A DNA stretch of 64,000 nucleotides from Stomorhina lunata (lineage: Eukaryota; Arthropoda; Insecta; Diptera; Rhiniidae). The DNA is taken from NCBI GenBank assembly GCA_933228675.1, contig OW121741.1:77117887-77181886 (forward strand), written 5' to 3'. The notes beneath the pieces are model-generated. The model was given only the letters and a program-made list of their open reading frames with translations, was not told the DNA's origin and ran no database searches. Below are positions 32,371 to 45,450 of this stretch, one piece after another (the stretch's first letter is position 1; every line of letters begins with the position of its first letter). The position numbers were made by a program, and so were the translations under genes.

Positions 32371-35300
32371 AACAAGTAAGAGTGATATATTCGGCTGTGC
32401 CGAATCTTGTATACCCACCATAAAGTTGTACGAGAGTGCAGCTAATTCAAAATGTTGACCAAATGTGGTATTGTTGGTAATAAATTTGCACTAAATTCGG
32501 TTGCAGTTTTATAGTTACTATAGTTCACCATTTAAAAGTATCTAAGTGGTTTCCCAAGTATTTACCTTGGACAAAATGCTATTCCATAACCGAATATAGT
32601 TTTACATTAATAAGCTATTTCTTGGTGCCATAAACATGTTGATAGCAACACGGCAGGTTCATATATTTTGTTAGGAGTTCCTAATGCATCTACCGTGTAT
32701 AAAGTCTGGACCTAACATTGACAGATAGCTATCTAATTTCGTAGATGCAATCTTAAGTACCTGGTAGACCGAGCCTTGCTCGGAGCTTTATGATAAGCAT
32801 TTTGAGGAAAATTTTAAAGTTTTTATATATTTTATATTATAAAGTGCTAAAATAAATTTAGAGGAAAGACATTGTAGAAATATTCAGTTAATTTTGAGTT
32901 ATTTGATTTATTTTGTCCGACCAACACGTAGTTTGCATAGTTTACAGTTTAACTCATTTTGAATAATTTTGGAAATTATTCATATCAACAGAAACCTCTG
33001 TCGACTCATGCGCAACAACTTTGCTAAAGATTATAGTCTGATCAAATGCACAGTTACGATTTAATTCATTTTGAGTAGTTTTCTGTGGCGCCACCTGTCG
33101 GACTTTGCTTATTCCAATTCGTAAACCTTCTTCGGCTTATCCGTAACAACTTTGCTGAAGATTATAGCATGATTAAATGTACAGCATACGATTAAATTGA
33201 CTTTGAGTAAATTTCAGTAGCGCCACCTGTCGAAATTTCTTCATACCAACTAAGAAACCTTCGTCGGCTCATGTGCAACAACTTTGCTAAAGATTGTAGC
33301 ATGATTAAATGTACAGATTACGATTAAATTGACTTTGAGTAAGTTTCTGTAGCGCCACCTGTCGGAAATTATTCATACCAACTAAAAAGCCTTCGTCGGC
33401 TCATGCGCTACAACTTTGCTAAAGATCATAGCATGATCAAATGTACAGTTTACGATTTAACTAATTTTTAGTAATTTTCAGTGGCGCCATCTGTCGGAAT
33501 CAACTTTAGTCTTATCAACTTTAAAACCTTCGCCGGCTTATCCGCAACATCTTCGCTAAAGAGCATAACACAATCAAATTCACAGTTTACTATTCTATAA
33601 AGAACATACATACAGACAAACATTCATTTGTTTAAAATAAAACTAATTTTTCCCCCTTTTTATTCCCTGATTTCCAAAAGTTCCATATGTATATTTGGTA
33701 CTTTTTTGGTGCCAATTGAATTCGGTACATTTTTTTAAAACGCATTTAACATAATGTATAATGTTCCTATTCATATTACTTTGGAGATGTTAAGTTATCA
33801 TTTTATCCCTTTTTTACCCATTTTGGCTCCAAAATCAAAAAAGTACCAAATACGTGTTTCATGTTTTTTTTACATCTATTGATTGCAGTACCAAGTTTCT
33901 TTCTATATTCTTTAGTTTAAAATATAAGAGTGGGTTAAAAAGGTGCCAAAAAAACTATTTTCACCCTTTTTTACCCCCTATCGGACATAGTTTCAAAAAA
34001 GTACCAAACACCTGTCTGCTTATTTTCAAAGCTGTTTAAAACGTAATTTTAATTTTGTTTCTATACCTATTACTTTAGGGGACATAGCGTTTTCGATTTT
34101 TTCCCCTTTTTACCCGTTTTTACCCTCTTAGAGGTAAAAGTTCCAAAAGTCCCTTCTTCTTCGACCTATACATCAAAAAAGATACCCACTGTCCAAATTT
34201 TATCAAAATCGTTAGAGCCGTTTTCGAGATAGCCATTCTATATATATATATATATATATACAATTATTGCTCGTTTAAGAATATAAGATAAGATATACTG
34301 AATGTACCTACAAATCTTTTTGATGGTAGATATAAAAAGGGGATGTTATATATATAAGAACAATAGCCAAATGTTGACCGATTGTTACAAAATTTTATAT
34401 ACTAGCTAGTATTAGTATAAAGTTGCAAAATTTAGTGCCCATACCTGACATAGTTTATAATTTAATAGCTTTTAACTGGCGTTTGTGGCATTTTAGTGGT
34501 TACCGGGAGCGGTTTTTATATGAAATCTATGGTCAAAAATGGACCGATTCCTACAAAATTTGACATACTGACTGGAAGTTGCATAAAACTTCTCTGTTTT
34601 AAATTTATTAGTCATAGATTTTACAATTTTATTCAATTTATCAGCATAAATGTGATTCCCGGGGCAGGGTCTAACTAAATGTGAACCGATTTTACCCAAC
34701 ATATCGAAAATACTTTTGCTAAGTTTTGTCTCTCTAGCTTTTGTAGTTAAGGAACTATCGCGCTTTTCTCTGACGGAAAGACGGACATAAACTGTATTTT
34801 CTTTTTGTATTTTTGTGTTTTCATAAGTTTTTTATATGGGAGCTATGGTCAAGTAGTAACCGATTGAAACAAAATTTTGCACACTGACTCGCACTCACAT
34901 AAGACTTCTTTTTGTAAAATTTTGTTGCTGTAGCCCTTTTCGTTAAGTCGCTATCGCGCTTTTATCTGAAGGACAGACGGGCATAAATCCCCTTTTCTTT
35001 TTGTATTTTTGTGTTTCCGTAAGTTTTTTATATGAGAGCTATGGTCAAATGGTGACCGATTGTGACACACTGCTTGGCATTGACATGAGACCTCCTCGTG
35101 CTAAATTTAGTGATTATATCTGATATAGTCTTAGATTTAATGGCATTTAAGTGTATTTTAGGTGAAATTTTGGCTGTTTCTGTAAGATTTTTGTATGGGA
35201 GCTATGACTAAATGTGAACCGATTTTGATGAAATTTTATATGCTGCCTAGGGCTTATGCAAAACTTTTATACACCAAATTTGATCATCATAACTATTGTA

Positions 35301-35654
35301 GTTTGTTATTTATTAGCAAATAAGCGATTAGCGTAGGCTAGGTTATACGGGAGCTATTGTCAAATGTTAACCGATTTTGACTAATTTCAATACCAAAATC
35401 TCAGAGATGAAGAATGTTTTTACTAAGTTTCATTTCGTTTAGGCGTTATCGTGATTTCAATAGACAGAGGGACAGACAGACGGACGGACAGATGGACGAA
35501 CAGACGGACAGACAGACGGACATCGCTCAATCGTCTTAGAATTTCATAAGGATTCAGAATATATATCGTTTTTGATTTTTGAGCCAATATTAAGGAAATT
35601 ACAAACGAAATGACAATCTCAATATACCCCCCATTCTTTTTGATGGTGGGTATA
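32371..35654 (-). mobile_element. HINE family B, minus copy split by Helitron C
   Basis: The 3' end lies at 32371 (AACAAGTAAGAG, hairpin TTCGGCTGTGCCGAA) and the 5' end at 35654 (GGTGGGTATA). Helitron C occupies 32757-34293. Removing it restores the sequence of the full copy at 19759/19760. The 5' end directly abuts the next HINE (family A). Confidence 0.85.
32757..34293 (-). mobile_element. Non-autonomous Helitron, family C, copy 3
   Basis: On the plus strand it reads GTACCTGGTAGACC, the hairpin CCGAGCCTTGCTCGG, four 132-bp units (GCGCCA at 33088, 33220, 33352 and 33484), 'ggtactttttt' blocks, an AT run and ATAAGA. In its own orientation it starts TC and ends GTAC, between A and T. About 1537 bp. 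Near-identical to copy 4. Confidence 0.85.
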
Positions 35655-35748
35655 ACAAGTAGGGAAGTGCTATAGTCGGTCAAGCCCGACTATACGATAC
35701 GCTTCACCACTGAGGTCAAAGATGCTCTTTTTCTTGTATAAAAACAAA

Positions 35749-37220
35749 GTACCTGGTAGACCGAGCCTTGCTCGGAGCTTTATGATAAGCATTTTGAGGA
35801 AAATTTTAAAGTTTTTATATATTTTATATTATAAAGTGCTAAAATAAATTAAGAGGAAAGACATTGTAGAAATATTCAGTTAATTTTGAATTATTTGATT
35901 TATTTTGTCCGACCAACACATAGTTTGCATAGTTTACAGTTTAACTCATTTTGAATAATTTTGGAAATTATTCATATTAACAGAAACCTCTGTCGACTCA
36001 TGCGCAACAACTTTGCTAAAGATTATAGTCTGATCAAATGCACAGTTACGATTTAATTCATTTTGAGTAGTTTTCTGTGGCGCCACCTGTCGGACTTTGC
36101 TTATTCCAATTCGTAAACCTTCTTCGGCTTATCCGTAACAACTTTGCTGAAGATTATAGCATGATTAAATGTACAGCATACGATTAAATTGACTTTGAGT
36201 AAATTTCAGTAGCGCCACCTGTCGAAATTTCTTCATACCAACTAAGAAACCTTCGTCGGCTCATGTGCAACAACTTTGCTAAAGATTGTAGCATGATTAA
36301 ATGTACAGATTCCGATTAAATTGACTTTGAGTAAGTTTCTGTAGCGCCACCTGTCGGAAATTATTCATACCAACTAAAAAGCCTTCGTCGGCTCATGCGC
36401 TACAACTTTGCTAAAGATCATAGCATGATCAAATGTACAGTTTACGATTTAATTAATTTTTAGTAATTTTCAGTGGCGCCATCTGTCGGAAATTAGTCTT
36501 ATCAACTTTAAAACCTTCGCCGGCTTATCCGCAACATCTTCGCTAAAGAGCATAACACAATCAAATTCACAGTTTACTATTCTATAAAGAACATACATAC
36601 AGACAAACATTCATTTGTTTAAAATAAAACTAATTTTTCCCCCTTTTTATTCCCTGATTTCCAAAAGTTCCATATGTATATTTGGTACTTTTTTGGTGCC
36701 AATTAAATTCGGTACATTTTTTTAAAACGCATTTAACATAATGTATAATGTTCCTATTCATATTACTTTGGAGATGTTAAGTTATCATTTTATCCCTTTT
36801 TTACCCATTTTGGCTCCAAAATCAAAAAAGTACCAAATACGTGTTTCATGTTTTTTTTACATCTATTGATTGCAGTACCAAGTTTCTTTCTATATTCTTT
36901 AGTTTAAAATATAAGAGTGGGTTAAAAAGGTGCCAAAAAAACTATTTTCACCCTTTTTTACCCCCTATCGGACATAGTTTCAAAAAAGTACCAAACACCT
37001 GTCCGCTTATTTTCAAAGCTGTTTAAAACGTAATTTTAATTTTGTTTCTATACCTATTACTTTAGGAGACATAGCGTTTTCGATTTTTTCCCCTTTTTAC
37101 CCGTTTTTACCCTCTTAGAGGTAAAAGTTCCAAAAGTCCCTTCTTCTTCGACCTATACATCAAAAAAGATACCCACTGTCCAAATTTTATCAAAATCGTT
37201 AGAGCCGTTTTCGAGATAGC

Positions 37221-37261
<41 letters not shown>

Positions 37262-37295
37262 TATTGCTCGTTTAAGAATATAAGATAAGATAAGA
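35749..37295 (-). mobile_element. Non-autonomous Helitron, family C, copy 4
   Basis: Same structure as copy 3, again with GTAC immediately after an A. The AT run is longer and the (TAAGA) end is extended by one unit. Its far end runs straight into 1.1 kb of family B sequence and not into its host. Confidence 0.85.
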
Positions 37296-38409
37296 TATAC
37301 TGAATGTACCTACAAATCTTTTTGATGGTAGATATAAAAAGGGGATGTTATATATAATATATAAGAACAATAGCCAAATGTTGACCGATTGTTACAAAAT
37401 TTTATATATTAGCTAGTATTAGTATAAAGTTGCAAAATTTAGTGCCCATACCTGACATAGTTTATAATTTAATAGCTTTTAACTGGTGTTTGTGGCATTT
37501 TAGTGGTTACCGGGAGCGGTTTTTATATGAAGTCTATGGTCAAAAATGGACCGATTCCTACAAAATTTGACATACTGACTGGAAGTTGCATAAAACTTCT
37601 CTGTTTTAAATTTATTAGTCATAGATTTTACAATTTTATTCAATTTATCAGCATAAATGTGATTCCCGGGGCAGGGTTATATGGAAGCTCTAACTAAATG
37701 TGAACCGATTTTACCCAACATATCGAAAATACTTTTGCTAAGTTTTGTCTCTTTAGCTTTTGTAGTTAAGGAACTATCGCGCTTTTCTCTGATGGAAAGA
37801 CGGACATAAACTGTATTTTCTTTTTGTATTTTTGTGTTTCCATAAGTTTTTTATATGGGAGCTATGGTCAAATAGTAACCGATTGAAACAAAATTTTTCA
37901 CACTGACTCGCACTCACATAAGACTTCTTTTTGTAAAATTTTGTTGCTGTAGCCCTTTTCGTTAAGGCGCTATCGCGCTTTTCTCTGACGGAAAGACGGA
38001 CATAAACTCCCTTTTCTTCTTGTATTTTTGTGTTTCCGTAAGTTTTTTATATGGAAGCTATGGTCAAATGGTGACCGATTGTGACACACTGCTTGGCATT
38101 GACATGAGACCTCCTCGTGCTAAATCTAGTGATTATATCTGATGTAGTTTTAGATTTATTGGCATTTAGGTGTATTTTAGGTGACATTTTGGCTGTTTCC
38201 GTAAGATGTTTGTATGGGAGCTATGACTAAATGTGAACCGATTTTGATGAAATTTTATATGCTGCCTTGGGCTTATGCAAAACTTTTATACACCAAATTT
38301 GATCATCATAACTATTATAGTTTGTTATTTATTAGCAAATAAGCGATTAGCGTAGGCTAGGTTATACGGGAGCTATTGTCAAATGTTAACCGATTTTGAC
38401 TAATTTCAT
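37296..38409 (-). mobile_element. HINE family B fragment carried with Helitron copy 4
   Basis: Continues exactly as in copy 3's flank (tatactgaatgtacc...) to cgattttgactaatttca. It then jumps to family A at 38410. No family B 3' or 5' end is present. Confidence 0.85.
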
Positions 38410-38923
38410 TATCTTTAGATTTATGAGCGTTTTAGTGATTTTTTGTGTCATTTAGTGCGTTTTTAAAGAAGAGTTTGTATGGGAGCTATGGTCAAATGTG
38501 GACCGATTTCAACAGTGATTTACATAAGCAGTATCTGTTTTAAATTTCATGAAAAAATATTGATATTTGTGGCCAATATATCAATTCCGGGAAGTGGGAC
38601 CTATGGGAGGTACCATAAATAATGGACCGATTTTGACCAATTTCAATAGCCATGGTCCCATTGTCAAAAAAAACTATCTATGCCAAATTTCATCAAATTA
38701 TCTTTAGAATTGCGACCTGTAGTTTGATTACAAGGTTTACATGGGGGTCCAGCCAGCCAGACGGACGGACGGACGGATGGACTGACATCGCTAAATCGAC
38801 TCAGAAAGTGGTTCTAAGCCTATAGATATACTAAAAGGTGGGTCTAAGACAAATATTTCTTTGCGTTACATACATCAGCACAAACTTATAATACCCTTTC
38901 CACCTATGGTGGTGAAGGGTATA

Positions 38924-41096
38924 CAAAAACTATGTAAATTAAATTATATTTTAATAAATTTCAACTATTTAGTACTTATAGGTCTTTAGATGATAAAGAA
39001 TATCTTACTTTATAATTTATGTATTCTTTTGCTGCATATCCTTAGGCGTGTTGAAAAGGGCACGAATTTTCTGGGGCAAATTGTATTAACTTAAAAACTG
39101 CTGCATGGATTTCAAGTTTTTATCACTCTAAATAAAGGTTATTTAGTTGTCTTCTACATCTTATTATTGGTTTTGCAAAAAACATATCTTTATTGGTTGA
39201 AATTTACCAAAAACTGAAAAAACTCCCATTTTCCCCCATACAAATGGATCCTAGAAATAAATGTAATGTGAGCCACTTTAGGACATTGACCTAGGAAGAC
39301 TAAATTTTATTCTGATTACCTTAGGGTGTAGAGCATCGATTTTTAACCCAGGCGTATCGAATTTCAATAAAAGTTGTTTTTCGCTCCACCCTAATGTATC
39401 ATGTCACTGCACAAAGGAGGCGTATGATGAACATAATTGATTTAACACATCAATCATACGCTCCATTTAACTAATTATGCTTGTATATATATTATCAAAG
39501 ATTTAAAATTATTTAATTAATTTTAGTTATATAAAGGCAACATATTTATTAGCTTTTAATGATATCAATTTGTCAACTGTCCGCAGTTCCAAAGAAAAAC
39601 TTGACCTAAATTATTTGAATAAATGACAGTTGTGATGAATTTTAATGTGTATTCTTGTAGTCATATTATGTTGCAAGAGCGAAAAGCAGGTGAAACGAAG
39701 TAAAAAATATGTTGAACAAAACTAGACTAAGACCAATCAGGCCATCATCATCGTAAGGTCTGATGTGTCAGCGATAATGACTTTAATGAAAAATTAGCAA
39801 TAAAATGTGGAAATTTATTGCAACAAACAGGCAGGTGTTGACGTTTTGGAAAAGAAAACAAGACAAGCAGGTGCAAATAATTATAATTAAAAAAAATATT
39901 TATGAAGGATAATATGGTTTTAAAAACATACACTTTTTTTAAATAGAGCGGCTGTAGTTTTACATTTTTAGTAGAATTTTTAACATTGAAGTTTATTTTG
40001 AATAAATTTTCTTTATATTAAATTGAAAACTATTTCCTTTTTTAGAAAATTGTTGAGTGTTGAGAAAATTTGTATTTCTTGTTTTTTTTTATTCTTTAAA
40101 TATTTCATAAATTTCTAGGTTTTATTTTCATTTAAACATTTTCCATTTTTCTCATAATTTCTTTTTTCGTTTTAGTGATTTTTTCCACATTTAGGAATAT
40201 TCCATTTCAGCTGCATGCGAAGTTTCTTTTTTGTACTAAAAACTTCATTAAATATTTAATTTTTTAACACTTTCTTTTTCACTTTCGAGTATTTACCAAC
40301 TTCCCCTCACAATTTACATTTTTTATTCATTTGACTACAAAACAGGAAATTATTCCATTTTTTTTAATATTTCGCATAAAATTAATTTTTATGAATTCAT
40401 TTATACTTTTTTGTTTGAGCCTTTTTTAGAACTCTATGAATTTTTATTACTTTTTATGAATTTTTTTCTTTCTTTATTAAAGGGTTTCACGATTTATTCA
40501 TAATTTTTGTTACAAACGCGTTTCGCGTAGTTTTTTTTCTTAAAAAATTTGAATAAAAAAACAGTTTTAATAAAATTTATTTTGTGTGTGCTTTTTTTTA
40601 CTTTAAATGTTTTACGATCTACGTTTCATTTAACAATGAAGTGAAATTTCACAAAAATTAACCATACAAGTCAATTTTCATAGACATCGAATACATAGAA
40701 CAAACGACGACACAAACAAACAAACAGTTTGACATAAAATATACACACAGACATGAACATTTACAGTAACTGAAGGGTAAAATATAAAGCTTTGAGGCCT
40801 TTGTTGTAACACAAAACCCCCTTTAATAATTCTACCTCACTTTTTTTGTGGTCACCTATAAGGCCAGGAGTTCAGGAGATATCAGGAAATCAAAAAAGCT
40901 CTACAAAATTCAGTGTTTTCGTTTTTCTTTTAACAAAAACTATATTGGCTCGGTTTTGCTCGGTGTTCCCATCACAATCACTTGAAAGGCGAAAGTCTCT
41001 TCTTTAGATTGCACGAAAAAAATTCACCGAAATTTACCGATCGTAGAACAAAGTTAAAAATTTTCTAAAAAAAGTCATGCATAATTAAAGCAAAAA
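38924..41096. other. Anonymous AT-rich stretch
   Basis: No exon or known repeat is recognised. Some phrases (39060-39400) have normal complexity and could be unique intron or intergenic DNA. Confidence 0.35.
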
Positions 41097-41864
41097 ACAA
41101 GTAAGACAGTGCTATAGTCGGTCAAACCCGACCATACGATACCCTTCACCACTTAGGTCAAAGGTGTACTTTATTCTGTATAAAGACAAATATTTTCTAA
41201 ATTTTGTCATCATACATACATTTCCTCAAAACTTATATATTTAACCTGTTTTCGTCATTTGGACTTATATGAGAGCTAGGGTCAAATGTGGACCGATAAT
41301 CTCGAAATTTGGCAAATTAATTACAGTTGTTACAGAAATTATGTATATTCAAAATTTTCATTATTTTTAGATTTACGAGCGTTTTAGTGATTTTTTGCCT
41401 CATTTAGTGCGTTTTTAAAGAAAAGTTTGTATGGGAGCTATGGTCAAATGAGGACTGATTTCAACGAAATTTGGTACAGTGATTTTATTTTACATAAGCA
41501 GTATTTGATTTAAATTTCATGAAAAAATATTGACATTTGTGGCCAATATATCAATTCCGGGAAGTGGGACCTATGGGAGGTACCAGAAATAATGGACCTA
41601 TTTTGACCAATTTCAATAGCTATGGTCACATTATCAAAAAAATTATCTGTGCCAAATTTCAAATTATCAAATTATCTTTAGAATTGCGACCTGTAGTTTG
41701 ATTACAAGGTTTACATGGGGGTCCAGCCAGCCAGCCAGCCAGACGGACGGACAGGCATCGCTAAATCGACTCAGAAAGTGATTCTAAGCCTATTGGTATA
41801 CTAAAAGGTGGGTCTAAGACAAATATTTCTATGCGTTACATACATCAGCACAAACTTATAATAT
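41097..41864 (-). mobile_element. HINE family A, nearly complete, 5' tip lost
   Basis: 3' end ACAAGTAAGACAGTGC and the hairpin around CGGTCAAACCCG, through to cagcacaaacttataata. The final CCTTTCC...GGGTATA hairpin is missing. Confidence 0.85.
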
Positions 41865-41889
41865 AATTACGCATAAGTTAAGCAAAAAG

Positions 41890-42490
41890 TATTGCAGTCG
41901 TTTAGGCGTAACTTTTTTTTATCAAATTAAATTTAAGTATAAGTTCCGGAAGAGTCTTCTTATTTCAACCAAAACTAGTAGGGCTCTTTTTTGGATCAAC
42001 CAATAGATGTGTGCTGAGTTTCATCAAATTCTATAGAGAATTGCGGCTTATATTGAGAAGAAAATTAAGTGAAAAATGGGGTTCCAAAATAGGGGAGTGC
42101 GAATTTCATCACATTCTATTAAAAATTTCGGATTGTACATAAAAAAATAGGTGAAAAATAGCGGTCCAAAACAGGTTACCCAATGGGTGATCTAATTTCA
42201 ACTTAAGTTGATAGAGTTCTTTTTTGAATTAATAGACATTGTTTAAATTTTATTAAATTCTGTTGAGAATTGCGACTTGTACATTGAAAAGAAAAATTGG
42301 CAGGTACCATAAGGGGTGGTCTAATTTTAACAAAAGTTAGTATACCTCTGTTTTAAATTAATGAATAGACGTGTGTTGAATTTTACCAAATTTTATTTAG
42401 ATTTGCGACTTGAACATTGAGAAGAAAAATAGGTAAACAAATGGGGGCCCAAGGCAGGTACCCCAAGAAGTCTACGGATTTTGAAATTTT
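41890..42490 (+). repeat. Imperfect tandem repeat, about 120-150 bp units
   Basis: Four degenerate units share 'atagatgtgtgctgagtttc', 'aaattctatagagaattgcg' and 'gacttgtacattgagaagaa' phrases (about 41990, 42100, 42235 and 42365). The modular style resembles HINE interiors, but no ends were found. Confidence 0.6.
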
Positions 42491-42763
42491 GTTGTATTTT
42501 TCTTATCTATATAAAACTGAACAATTATATACAATTTAATCATTAAAGGATTACTCATCCCTCCTTTTTTTTTGCACCTCGATGTATGAAGAAATGCCAC
42601 TGTGCGCCGTCGATGTAAAAGAAAAGAATTTGGATGTAAAACAAAAAGTTTTAATAAAACGACAATCTAACAACAGATGGGCCAATATAAAACTTTACCT
42701 CTCATATTTACTACCTTTCAGCTCTCTGCTATCTTCATTTCAAAGAAGGTTGGGTTACCTCGT

Positions 42764-43470
42764 TTTACCCTTCACCACCATAGGTCCCACCTTTTAGTAT
42801 ACTAAGAATCACTTTCTGAGTCGATTTAGCAATGTCCGTCCGTCTGGCTGGACGGCTGGCTGGACCCCCATGAAAACCTTGTAATCAAACTACAAGTCGC
42901 AATTCTAAAGATAAATTGATGAAATTTTTCACAGATTTTTTTTTGATAATGGGACCATGGCTATTGAAATTCTTCAAAATCGATACATTATTTATGGTAC
43001 CTCCCATAGATGCCACTTCCCGGAATTGATATATTGGTCACAAATATAAATATTTTTTCATGAAATTTAAAACAAATACTGCTTATGCAAACTAAAATCA
43101 CTGTACCAAATTTCGTTGAAATTGGTCCACATTTGACCATAGCTCCCGTACAAACTCTTCTTTAAAAACGCACTAAATGAGACAAAAATCACTAAAACGC
43201 TCGTAAATCTAAAGATGATGAGAATTTTAACTTTATTTTTTGCATACATAATTTTTGTAGCAACTGTAATCAATTTGCCAAATTTCAAATAAATTTCATT
43301 AGTCCAAATGACGGAAAGAGCTTAAATATAGAAGTTATGAGAAAATGTTTGTATGATGGCAAAAGTAAGCAAATATTTGTCTTTATAAAGGAAAAATAAC
43401 ACCTTTGACCTTAGTGGTGAAGGGTATCGTATGGTCGGGCTTGGCCGACTATAGCACTTTCTTACTTGTT
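42764..43470 (+). mobile_element. HINE family A, plus copy
   Basis: Starts TTTACCCTTCACCACCATAGG, lacks about 70 bp after the first hairpin, then follows the family to GTCGGGCTTGGCCGAC and CTTACTTGTT. A 71-residue open frame just upstream (42582-42797) runs into the element and is unrecognised. Confidence 0.85.
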
Positions 43471-45450
43471 TCTATAAAAAATAGGGCATAGTTTTTTCCA
43501 ACTCATTCGCATTTTAAAATCAATCAATCAATAAGGATAGCCCAATTTAGAACATATGTGCTTTTGTCCTCTTAGTATACCATTTAAGATAATCTAGGAT
43601 TTACTTTAAACTCCTCAGAAAAAAAGCTGTTTACTCGACTTGCAAAAGTAGCCATTCGGAAGACTTTGTGTCATTTAGGGCAAAAAATTAACTTCTTTTC
43701 GTTACTTAAAAACCAGCTAAATAGACAACACTCTTGGATGACCTACAGAAGAAGCTTATTTGCATCTAAACCAGAGCAACTAGAGGTTTTATTCATAATA
43801 ACACAACAGCACATTTTGCAACTTCAAAATCTTGACCGCCAAAATTTGAAAGCTTAAGATGGTAGAAAGCTCCTAGCTGGGGGTTTGAATTACACGGTGC
43901 AACAAATGAGCATCTTTTATAAAAACTTTGAAAACGACCTAGTGGGGGATATTGGCTTTGGTGAGGACATACCAAAATCATTTTCAAAGATTCCGAAAAA
44001 CTTGCATGATTTCGAGATATTCACAAAAAACAGTTTTCCGGTAGGTTGTAGAACTTTAGTTTCTCTAACTCACCTATTTGCAGAGCGATTTAAAAATTTT
44101 TAACAGTCTTGGAAAGTCCTGGAAGTTTTATATAGAAAAAAATAGCAATGTCTTACTCAAAACAGCAAAACTGCCAAAAAACGTAAAATTTCTCCATAGA
44201 AAAATTTTGATATCATAAATTTTTCTAAGTAAAATAAAAAATATTTGATTAAAAATTTATGAAGACATTTTAGTTTCATTGACGATTTTGCTACGTGATT
44301 TTATCTCAAGGCAAAATTTTTGATCTTATTAAGAGGTAAAAATTGCCGAAGAAAGAAAAGCAATATTTCGAACAATTCACGAGAGATAGACTTAAGAATG
44401 AGAACATGTTTTTTGAATACTCCAAGAATGAATTAAACAAATTGCTAATAATTCAAAATCCAGCTACTATTTTTCTTCCATCATTAAAAGCTTTCACATT
44501 TTTAAGTTTTTAGTGCTGCACTGTGTACCCTTCGGAAGCTTATTCCCATTTTGCTCACTACATTTCGTGCTATCTTGCTTTGACTTTAAAAGTAGCAAAC
44601 AGTTCTCTTGGAAGACCTACAGAAGAAGCTCTTCTCATGTCACACATTTTAAGATCATTCTAAGTAAAAAACTGTGAAATGGCAGAAATGTCAAGCAAAA
44701 CAAAATATTTTCATCTTTTTGGTTCTGTTTTTAAAGTAGCTAAATAAAGCTTCTAGTAAGTCCTACAAAGGGCTTCCTTAGAAATGAATAAATACATTAT
44801 TGTGTCATTCAAAACAAAGTTTTTTTTAAGATCAACTAGAAGTGCTACTTAATAAACTTCCTAGAATAAGCTCATCAGGAAGCTTGTATTCCCAGCTCAT
44901 ATATATATTATATAGTCTTATGTCAGCTCGCTTTCATGTTTACACCTATTAAAGGCTTCAAAAGAAAAGGCCTGGTTTATACCTTTTGGATAGTAACACA
45001 CATATACTTCGAAAAAAAAAGAAATTGGCATTAGTGTTGGAGTGTAGGTGTATTTTGGTTTAGAAAAATACTCATTTTTAAATGTTTCTTTATTTATGTA
45101 TTTTATTGTGTATAGAATTATTGTTGTTGTTTTTAATGCAGTGTAAGAGATATTTGAAAGAATTAAATCATAAATGGTTTGTAATTTTAATAAAGTTTTA
45201 ATCGTTGACTTACATATATAGGTCTTAACCAAAGTCATTTCAAATCATTAGAAATGCAAGAGTTATCCTTAAACATCGACTGAAAATATTTGTATCTATA
45301 AATACATCTAGACTTATAATTTCTAATTAAACAAAGGGCCTCTATAGGAATAATAAGAAATAGGGACTGCCCAACTCCCATTTGCGAACTTTATTTAATA
45401 CTTAAGACATCCAAGTCATATATTGTTGTAGTAATATTAAAATTGAAAAG
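43471..45450. other. Anonymous stretch with a short repeated phrase
   Basis: CTCTTGGATGACCTACAGAA near 43733 recurs as ctcttggaagacctacagaa near 44612, and a weaker form lies near 44750. The open frames here (43666, 43885 and 44918) show no family traits. Confidence 0.4.

Larger units (their letters stand above)
32757..38409. repeat. Tandem segmental duplication, about 2.65-kb copies
   Basis: 32757-about 35399 (Helitron C plus adjoining family B sequence) is repeated at 35749-38409 with an offset of about 2.99-3.01 kb and about 98-99 percent identity by eye. The two copies share private variants not seen in copy 5 at 51757. The differences include AT-run length and a short indel near 33500. 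Confidence 0.9.
35655..38923 (-). mobile_element. HINE family A, split by the second duplication copy
   Basis: The 3' end (ACAAGTAGGGAAGTGC and the hairpin around GTCGG) is at 35655-35748. The rest (from ttatctttagatttatgagc to GGGTATA) is at 38410-38923. About 170 bp present in intact copies between these parts (compare 45852-46029) is missing, so the intervening segment replaced it. Confidence 0.8.

Noticed and set aside
42582..42797. 71-residue frame beginning MYEEMPLCAVDVKEK
   Set aside because: It runs into a HINE element and has no recognisable domain; most likely chance.
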